64,000 nucleotides of DNA, taken from Haliclona indistincta (taxonomy: Eukaryota; Porifera; Demospongiae; Haplosclerida; Chalinidae). The position numbers and the translations under genes are program-made. The DNA lies in NCBI GenBank assembly GCA_964017065.1, contig OZ024789.1, forward strand, positions 3,468,657-3,532,656. Reading direction: 5' to 3'. A model generated the notes under the pieces. The model worked only from the letters and a program-made list of their open reading frames with translations. It did not search any database and was not told the DNA's origin. Below are positions 56,725 to 64,000 of this stretch, in pieces; the first letter of the stretch is position 1, and every line of letters starts with the position of its first letter.

Positions 56725-57936
56725 TTAAAGCTCGGCCTTTTCAGTAGCTGTGATGATCTCATTCAGCATCACCCTAAAGTCCGTTCCACCAGTACCTATA
56801 TGCTGCTCATCTTTCTTTTTTACTGCTTCACCTTTCAAATCGGTTGCAGGCCCAACGATATTTCCACCAGTACCTGCTCCATCTTTACATTTGCCGGCAG
56901 GTTCAACTATCATTTTCGTTGTAAGCTTGTGGTGACATTTACGAAATTTTACCAATTTCTTCACACAATCATTGAAGCAACGCATCAGTTCTGCGTCTCC
57001 ACAGTTGGCTACATAGCCTCTTACGGATGTTTTTCGTGCCAGTTCAGTGAGAAAATCTCTGTGAGTAACTGGCATGTGGTCTCGTTGCTCTTTCAAGAAT
57101 TTGTTGGTCTTTTCAAATTCATCAGTCTTCACTCCAAGCAAAATGTCAAACACTGGGATTGTAGAGCTTTGAGCAGCGCTGGCTCCAGACACTTTTTGGG
57201 GTTGTTCCGCAGTCACCCCTTCGAAAACTATCCCTTCGTATCCAGATTGAAACGGCCTCACTTGAGTGTAGAAAACATCTGGTTTGCATTCTTCGTACAT
57301 TCTCATCGCAGTAGTTTTGATATTCTCTATGGCCGATGCTACGCGTGAGAGGCATTCTATTAGTTGAGGAATGTTTCTGCTTTTCGCAGCTGAGAAGGCT
57401 TCAACGACAGCCACAATACCAGGAGCTGCGGCAAGTTCACAAAACATAGAGACAAGGTAAAACCACTCTTCGTCTCTTGTGCCGGTATAAGAATGCAGTA
57501 TTTTCAAATTGCCTGGAGTAGTGCCCTTTTCAGGATCGATCAGTCGCCAATTGTACAAAACGACAGCTGCATAGCAGGTTACTGTAGGCAGTTGTAAATG
57601 ACTTGATACTTTTGACCACGGTACAGCAAGCACCCGCGGGAGCTCAGATGGCGCATCGGCCGCGCCCAGAATAGCGTGAGCGACAAATGTGAGCACCAAA
57701 TACGCACGCTGCCAATGAAGTTCTGAGGGTAAAAAATCGTCATTTGGCTCCACATACGGCCACTTATCCACATCTTGGAGCACTTTATTCCTTTTGATCA
57801 ACTCGATTAGTTTGTCCAGAGTTTTCTCCCAGTGTGAAAAAGGCTCGGGCAGCCGATCGAGTGGCTCACTGTCGGGCAGAAACCCGTTTTTAAGGCTAAC
57901 ATTGTATTTGGTACTTAGTATTTCCATTGCGTCCAT
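56725..57936 (-). CDS. IDO: Indoleamine 2,3-dioxygenase family protein, single exon, complete
   Basis: This is a heme dioxygenase of the IDO family, which opens the indole ring of tryptophan to N-formylkynurenine, the first step of kynurenine formation. The protein has 403 residues, the usual length. Family landmarks in order: LPEPFSHWE, RAYLVLTFVAHAILG, LPRVLAVPWSKVSSHL, CYAAVVLYNW, SYTGTRDEEWFYLVS, DVFYTQVRPFQSGYEG (with the arginine matching the substrate-binding Arg of mammalian IDO1), SGASAAQSS, and FRKCHHKLTTKMIV (the histidine matching the proximal heme ligand), then GTGGTDFR. A second GTGG lies about 30 residues earlier. One position is Tyr where human IDO1 has the second Phe of DVFF. 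It is intronless, unlike neighbouring WARS1. Confidence 0.96.
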   Translation of the reverse strand: MDAMEILSTKYNVSLKNGFLPDSEPLDRLPEPFSHWEKTLDKLIELIKRNKVLQDVDKWPYVEPNDDFLPSELHWQRAYLVLTFVAHAILGAADAPSELPRVLAVPWSKVSSHLQLPTVTCYAAVVLYNWRLIDPEKGTTPGNLKILHSYTGTRDEEWFYLVSMFCELAAAPGIVAVVEAFSAAKSRNIPQLIECLSRVASAIENIKTTAMRMYEECKPDVFYTQVRPFQSGYEGIVFEGVTAEQPQKVSGASAAQSSTIPVFDILLGVKTDEFEKTNKFLKEQRDHMPVTHRDFLTELARKTSVRGYVANCGDAELMRCFNDCVKKLVKFRKCHHKLTTKMIVEPAGKCKDGAGTGGNIVGPATDLKGEAVKKKDEQHIGTGGTDFRVMLNEIITATEKAEL

Positions 57937-58661
57937 ACGAACATATTTTTGGCGGGCGTACTAGTGCATTGTATGTGACAAGTCTTATATATCCATAATT
58001 TTCATGCGTTGCATGTTCGGTACCTATGGTTTAACCTATAAATAGCATTAATTCAGACAACGTTTTAATTATAAAATTAATCCTAAATGGGTTGGAAAAA
58101 TAACAAACATCAAACTGTATTGCCAGAAAACCTGATTTGTAGAGCCCATGCTTATGCTACCGGAAGCGGTGACTGACTGTGAAACTATTAGAGCCATGAA
58201 TGATATATTTTCCACTTTTACCCTAACTGCATGCGTCATGGTTGTGAGCAATTGTGAGTTGTTCACTGTAGTTAAATGAGCATTCTATATGGCGTCCAGT
58301 TGTAAAATTCACTAGTAATGGCTGAGTAATGGTTATCTGTAATAGTTTTGCTAGTAATTTATATAGTGCTAAAAGGAAAGGAACAAGATAGGAAGTAAAG
58401 GAATAAGATGCATAGTAAAAGTGCTTAATATATAGATCGTCGTTTTTACTCTGAGGTCAGCTCTTCTATAGCACTCATAGTTTGAGCTGTCAACGCTGTG
58501 AAGCCAAAGACTATCTAGACATGCAACAGTCAATGCTATAATATCTTACAACAAGCCCTGACAACAGCCTCGCGCCTAGAACCCTTTGGTTTTTCTTCAC
58601 TATAGATTGTATCTATTTATTACTCCTTGACGTTCAGGGCGACCCCTCATTTTGGATAGAT
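57937..58661. other. Upstream region of IDO, no gene recognised
   Basis: This AT-rich sequence holds only short open frames. It probably contains the IDO promoter by position; I can name no specific site. Confidence 0.5.
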
Positions 58662-59240
58662 TGTGTCTATTGACACCAATTCGTTGGTGTCAATAACGGC
58701 CACCAAAATGCTATTGACACCAACCTAAACCTTCGGTGTCAACTATAAACGCTTATTTGTAGCATTCATTGGCCAGCAGGTTCCAGTGGCTCAGCGGTAT
58801 GGTACGGTGGCTAGTAATGCAATCGTTCAGGGTTCGATTCTCGGTATAAGCATTTTTTGTTGTTTTTTTTTTGCAGAAAACTTCAGTTTTTATTAGCTGC
58901 TATGTTTTTAGCTCGAAGATCCTTAGTGAGGGCCAGAGGCCCTGTTTAGAACGACCCTCCCGACGATCCTTAGGCTTACCAAGGGCCGAAGGCCCGGGTT
59001 AGGACAACCCTCCCGACGATCCTTAGGCTTACCAAGGGCCGAAGGCCCGGGTTAGGACGACCCTCCCGACGATCCTTAGGCTTTACCAAGGGCCGAAGGC
59101 CCGGGTTAGGACGACCCTCCCCACTTTGCACAATTAGGAGAAGGTTTTTTTTAGGTTTTTTTAGGGTTTTGGGTTTAGGTTGGTGTCAATAGCGTTTCGG
59201 TGGCCATTGTTGACACCAACGATTGGTGTCAATAGACACA
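58662..59240. mobile_element. Inverted-repeat element TGTGTCTATTGACACCAA with pol III-like insert
   Basis: Terminal inverted repeats of about 65 bp (TGTGTCTATTGACACCAA, TTGGTGTCAATA, CACCAACCTAAACC) enclose two things. One is a tRNA-like sequence (58780-58858). The other is about four copies of a ~53-bp GC-rich unit (58913-59130, GATCCTTAGGCTTACCAAGG, GCCGAAGGCCCGGG). Confidence 0.85.
58780..58858 (+). ncRNA. tRNA-derived (SINE-like) pol III head
   Basis: An A-box-like TGGCTCAGCGGT (58787-58798) and a B-box-like GGTTCGATTCT (58831-58841) are spaced as in tRNA genes, followed by a T-run at about 58853. The acceptor ends do not pair and the T-stem is imperfect, so it is not a functional tRNA. 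It is probably a tRNA-derived promoter carried by the surrounding element. Confidence 0.6.
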
Positions 59241-60421
<1,181 letters not shown>

Positions 60422-60750
60422 TAGGATGTAGGGTTGTGAAATCTACCACTGGTCCACAATGTAAACTAACAAGGAACAAACATGGAATGGTAACACGATT
60501 GACTTGCTAATTACAGACCATAGATCCCTACATCAGTGGCTGTACATAAGATCAATATTTTGTCACAAGCTGAATGCACATCTGGTGTCAGTCAACAGTA
60601 ACTATAGCTGTATTAGCTATAGTCAACCACAGCAGCCACTGATGTAGGGATCTATGGTCTGTTAGCAAGTCAATCGTGTTACCATTCCATGTTTGTTCCT
60701 TGTTAGTTTACATTGTGGACCAGTGGTAGATTTCACAACCCTACATCCTA
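60422..60750. mobile_element. Foldback, AGGATGTAGGG...CCCTACATCCT
   Basis: The inverted arms (60422-60536 and about 60635-60750) match 42906-43227 in arms and centre (CTGAATGCAC, GTGTCAGTCAACAG). It terminates composite copy 3. Confidence 0.9.
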
Positions 60751-61169
60751 TTGATTTCGATAGAAATCTTTTTAATTTTCTTGAGTGTGTATCTGTTGTA
60801 TCATTTTAACCCCTAACCAACCATCCAATAACCTCAATCTCAACTCATAGAATGTATTTATTGTTAAAATTATTGTCTCATTGGTATTTGCTGTCATGTG
60901 TGAGTTATACTGTCAATATTAATAGATTAAAGAATAATGGAGTCGATGAGAGAAAAATACAAATAACTTATTGAAACTACAAAAATGTTCGATTCGATTG
61001 TGTTCCTGAGTCTTCATCTGCACTTTTAATAGTCTCTTACAATGACGTCATTGACTGGTCTGACACTTTATCTAGTTGAGAGAGAGAGAAAGAGAGAGAG
61101 AAATTTGAGTGAGTGAATGCATATCAGTTACACATTGCATTATAGTTTGATGGTAGCATACCTTAATAA

Positions 61170-64000
61170 TTATTCTTTTTTTCCAATGACCTCAGCAAGT
61201 GCACCCAGTTCAGACTGTCTGAGACACTCTATCAAGTGTTGGCATGTACGAGTAGGTGCATCACTTGTCAGCCATTTCTTAAGAATTTCCTTCGTGACAC
61301 TCTCAACACCATCGTGGATGTGGTTCTTCTTGAGAAGATCAACCATTGTTTCATTCTTGTCTTGTAGGAGATACATTCCAAACATCTTGTAGTTACCAGC
61401 AGCAATCGTTTCAATGACTCTCAGTGGTTCACCATCAGCTCCCTTCATTGCCATAAGATCCAGTAGTGTGGGTGTGGCACCTACACACACAAGATGGTAT
61501 TATAGTTACACAAGATGATCTAACACTGAACCACTGTTACACAGTCACTAATACCTAACTGAGAGATATACTACTATCAAGCATGCAATACAATGCAATG
61601 TATAATGGAAATTACTGAGTAATGGTTTACCAGTCACTATAATAATCATGATCACACACTCTAGAAAGTAAAGTAAAGTAAAAATGTTTTAATAACAAAA
61701 CTGAAAAGTGTAGGGATTAAATCGAGATCATCCCTACATATCATTGGCGATCGGCAATGATATAATTGTGAGCGGATTTGAGAAAAGGGGTCACTTCGCG
61801 CATGTTATTTTTGAACGCACGCCTGTTTTCAAATGGCTGTTAGTCGGTCAAATATTACTGAAATTTTAAATATATAATATATGATCATTCTGCTGGCTGT
61901 ATATCAAATTTTAGAGCCATTGGACCAAATTTGGATGAATGCCAGCAAGTTGAAAACATGCGTTAGTTCGAAAATTACACGCGCGAAGTGACCCCTTTTC
62001 TCAAATCCGCTCACAATTATCATGATACCAGCTGAGGTTGACCTAGCCACACCAGTATACAGTGCTCACCTTCTGCTGCTGCTAGTGGTGGTAGCTCATG
62101 ACTGTCACTGGTGTCTTCACTGCAGTGAATAGAGTGTGCAGTGCTCTCCATTGCTGCTCCTACATCAATACAATTATCACATGTATCATCAGAGACTACA
62201 TCACAACACACCTAGCCACAGCTGATGATATGTTTTAACCATTTTTTTTGTCTCCTCGCATACAACAATCTGTGTCCTAGGGATATAAGCACAGATGTGC
62301 TGGGCCCTGCTGCCCTCACCACAGGAGCATAGGAAAGAGTCCACCTTGGTGATGGCATCTTCTCTGATGTGGAGCTTTTCTTCTGTCTTACGTATCGATT
62401 CCAAAACGTGTTTACGAATGTTCGTGCACTCTTGCTGAAGTTGGTCAGAGAAAGAATAGTGTACCTCCAGTTGAAGATGGCGCTCCACTAAACAGACCAC
62501 TCCTCCAGGCTTGTAACACAACTTGATCACATTACGATATTGTCGCTGGCGACGATTTAAAGAAAATTGATCAGGGAACATAGTGAGAAGGAAGACTAGA
62601 ATGGCTGGTAGATAACCCACTGGGATAGGAACATACTCTTCATCGACCCCTCGTCTTTCTCTCAGTCTAATCACCCATGGGTGGGAGGAGTCAGGCATTT
62701 CAGTAGCATAGGGTAGAGCGCAAGGCATAAAATACTCTGATGTTTGGTCAATCGCAGCCACTATCTTTACGTGCTCTAAAATGTCCACAAAGAATTGCAA
62801 TGGAATGGACTCAGAGAACTCAACACATGACTCTAGTGTGGACCGGGTGAAGCGGCCGTGGTGCTGGAGTAGTTCCTTGGCTCCGTCAGGAAGGACGATG
62901 TCCTCGTAGTGCTCGGCAAGGAAATCTTCATCCAGAAAAGAGAGAGTGATTAGTCGAGAGAGCTTGTGGAGCACTGGTTTGGTGTCGATGATGACAGAGT
63001 CTCTGAGCTTCGGAGTATCAAAATGCATGATGAGGCTGATGTCATGGAAAAACTGGATTGCTTTCATGGTCTCTGATTTGTCCATCCCAAGAGAGTCTCC
63101 GAGTCTATAGCACTCACTAAGTGTGAGTATGGCTTTACCATCCTTCTCAGCTATAGTCAGCGTGCACAGGAGAAACCCAAACCAGCGCAGCTTTACCTCT
63201 ACTTTCATTGTCACATTTGCCTTTTTCAATAGTCGTCTAAGTTTCTTTGCTGACTCTCTCCGTTCCTTCTTGGTCTCGGTGTCCATGGCGACGGCATTGA
63301 TAGGCAGGATCACCTTGCTACCCAGTTGCACTCGGAATGCTTTGTACGGTTCGAGGACTTGCTTGAGAATCGTCTCTTTCTCTGCTACTGTTTCACTGCA
63401 ATGGTGTGCCTCGTCTTCAAATGTGCCCACGATTGTGAATTTAGCTCCCTTTGGACACTCAGTTGCTGACGGTGTGTATGGCGGCTGAATAGAAGCTGTA
63501 GACTTGACTAGAGTCTCCATTATCTGTTGATTGCTCAACACTACATCAAATTGATCACAGTTGGCAGGCTTGCCACTAAAGAAATAAGAAAACTCTGCTA
63601 TTTTGCTCAAAGGCTCGTTGAGTTTGAGAGGAAAGATTTGAAGACAGCTGTTTCGAAGGAAAAGAGCAGCTGCATCAAGAAATGGTGGTTGGCCACCACA
63701 ATCAGTCACCATCATCCAGTGGGAGTTGAAGTTTACACCAGAACTTGTGCTGCTGTACAGTTCTTTGAGCAGATCAGTAAACCAAGCAAAGCCAACGTTA
63801 GCCACTGAAGAAGGATCAAGAGAAGGCTCAGCTGCTGCTGGTATCTGATTAGCACTGCCTGCTACTGCTGGTGGTGTAGGAGGGACCAGGTCATTGCCAA
63901 GAGGAGTTGGGTTATACTCTGCAGCAGTGTCGTTTGCTGAATGGAACAGAGCCTTGCTTTCCTCGATGGTCTTTTTGACTGCTCCACAAAGCATTTTAAA
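61170..64000 (-). CDS. GTPase-like/COR/death-domain protein, 3' part, three exons
   Basis: Exons (minus strand): 62212 to the right edge (open, 5' part missing), 62070-62159 and 61170-61480. GT-AG borders and phases agree. The long exon has a Pro/Ala-rich stretch, then MMVTDCGGQPPF, a G3-type DxxGQ motif as in Roc/Ras-like GTPases. This is followed by a COR-like region (AIQFFHDISLIMHFDTP, VIIDTKPVLHKLSRLI) with a winged-helix-like segment. The last exon reads as a death domain (YKMFGMYLLQDK, TKEILKKWLTSD, TCQHLIECLRQSELGALAEV). The P-loop is presumably beyond the edge. Such ROCO-like plus death-domain proteins suggest an intracellular signalling or innate-immune role; the specific function is unknown. 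The 61481-62069 intron contains a MITE. Confidence 0.82.
61762..62020. mobile_element. MITE with 40-bp perfect TIRs in an intron
   Basis: The ends ATAATTGTGAGCGGATTTGA and its complement are perfect inverted repeats for 40 bp, reaching GGGGTCACTTCGCGC. The inside is AT-rich and non-coding. It lies between the last two exons of the death-domain gene. It abuts a copy of the small hairpin motif with CCCTACATATCATTG at 61728-61760. Confidence 0.9.

Noticed and set aside
58780..58858. Functional tRNA gene
   Set aside because: The acceptor ends do not pair and the T-stem is imperfect; only the A and B boxes fit.

Overview
The window looks like a compact, AT-rich metazoan genome, most likely a demosponge. 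This is an inference from three things: very short introns (about 44-52 bp in the WARS1 gene), animal-type genes (cytosolic tryptophanyl-tRNA synthetase, indoleamine 2,3-dioxygenase, a GTPase/COR/death-domain protein, a leishmanolysin/EGF gene), and a dense load of short foldback and hAT-type elements. No bacterial, viral, rRNA or canonical tRNA gene was seen.

Positions 1-46330 hold a tandem array of intronless genes, all on the minus strand, for 12-TM transporters of the POT/PTR2 (SLC15-like) branch of the major facilitator superfamily. I count 17 loci. Eight are intact: 6244, 11491, 17199, 21899, 24894, 27025, 29899 and 44781. One (36244) has a frameshifted tail. Three are full length or nearly so with one lesion (1-1333 frameshift, 19459 nonsense, 40442 nonsense). 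One is split by a 1-kb foldback element (13815-16344), one is truncated with several lesions (9508), and three are C-terminal fragments (1987, 8604, 42670). The spacers are themselves repeated: a 'U' spacer upstream of type-1 genes and a 'D' spacer upstream of type-2 genes. Two genes are type-1/type-2 chimeras, as unequal crossing-over would produce. The cytosolic central loop and the cytosolic tail are almost invariant, while the membrane and outer-face loops vary.

On the plus strand between two transporters (31853-33442) five in-phase exons encode the C-terminal part of a leishmanolysin-like (M8) protein ending in an EGF domain.

From 46.3 to 51 kb the DNA is repeats and relics: a 126-bp tandem repeat, a MITE and a retroelement ORF tail. 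Positions 51025-52942 encode WARS1 in nine exons, and 56725-57936 a single-exon IDO on the same strand. Two tryptophan-using enzymes (charging and catabolism) are therefore neighbours, separated by about 3.8 kb of mobile elements. Positions 58.6-60.8 kb are nested inverted-repeat elements, one carrying a tRNA-like pol III promoter. The right edge (61170-64000) holds the 3' part of a minus-strand GTPase-COR-death-domain gene.

Mobile elements account for much of the damage. A hAT-type MITE supplies the stop codon of one transporter, a long foldback splits another, and a composite foldback family (three copies, one carrying an approximately 820-bp GGAA array) abuts the truncated fragments.
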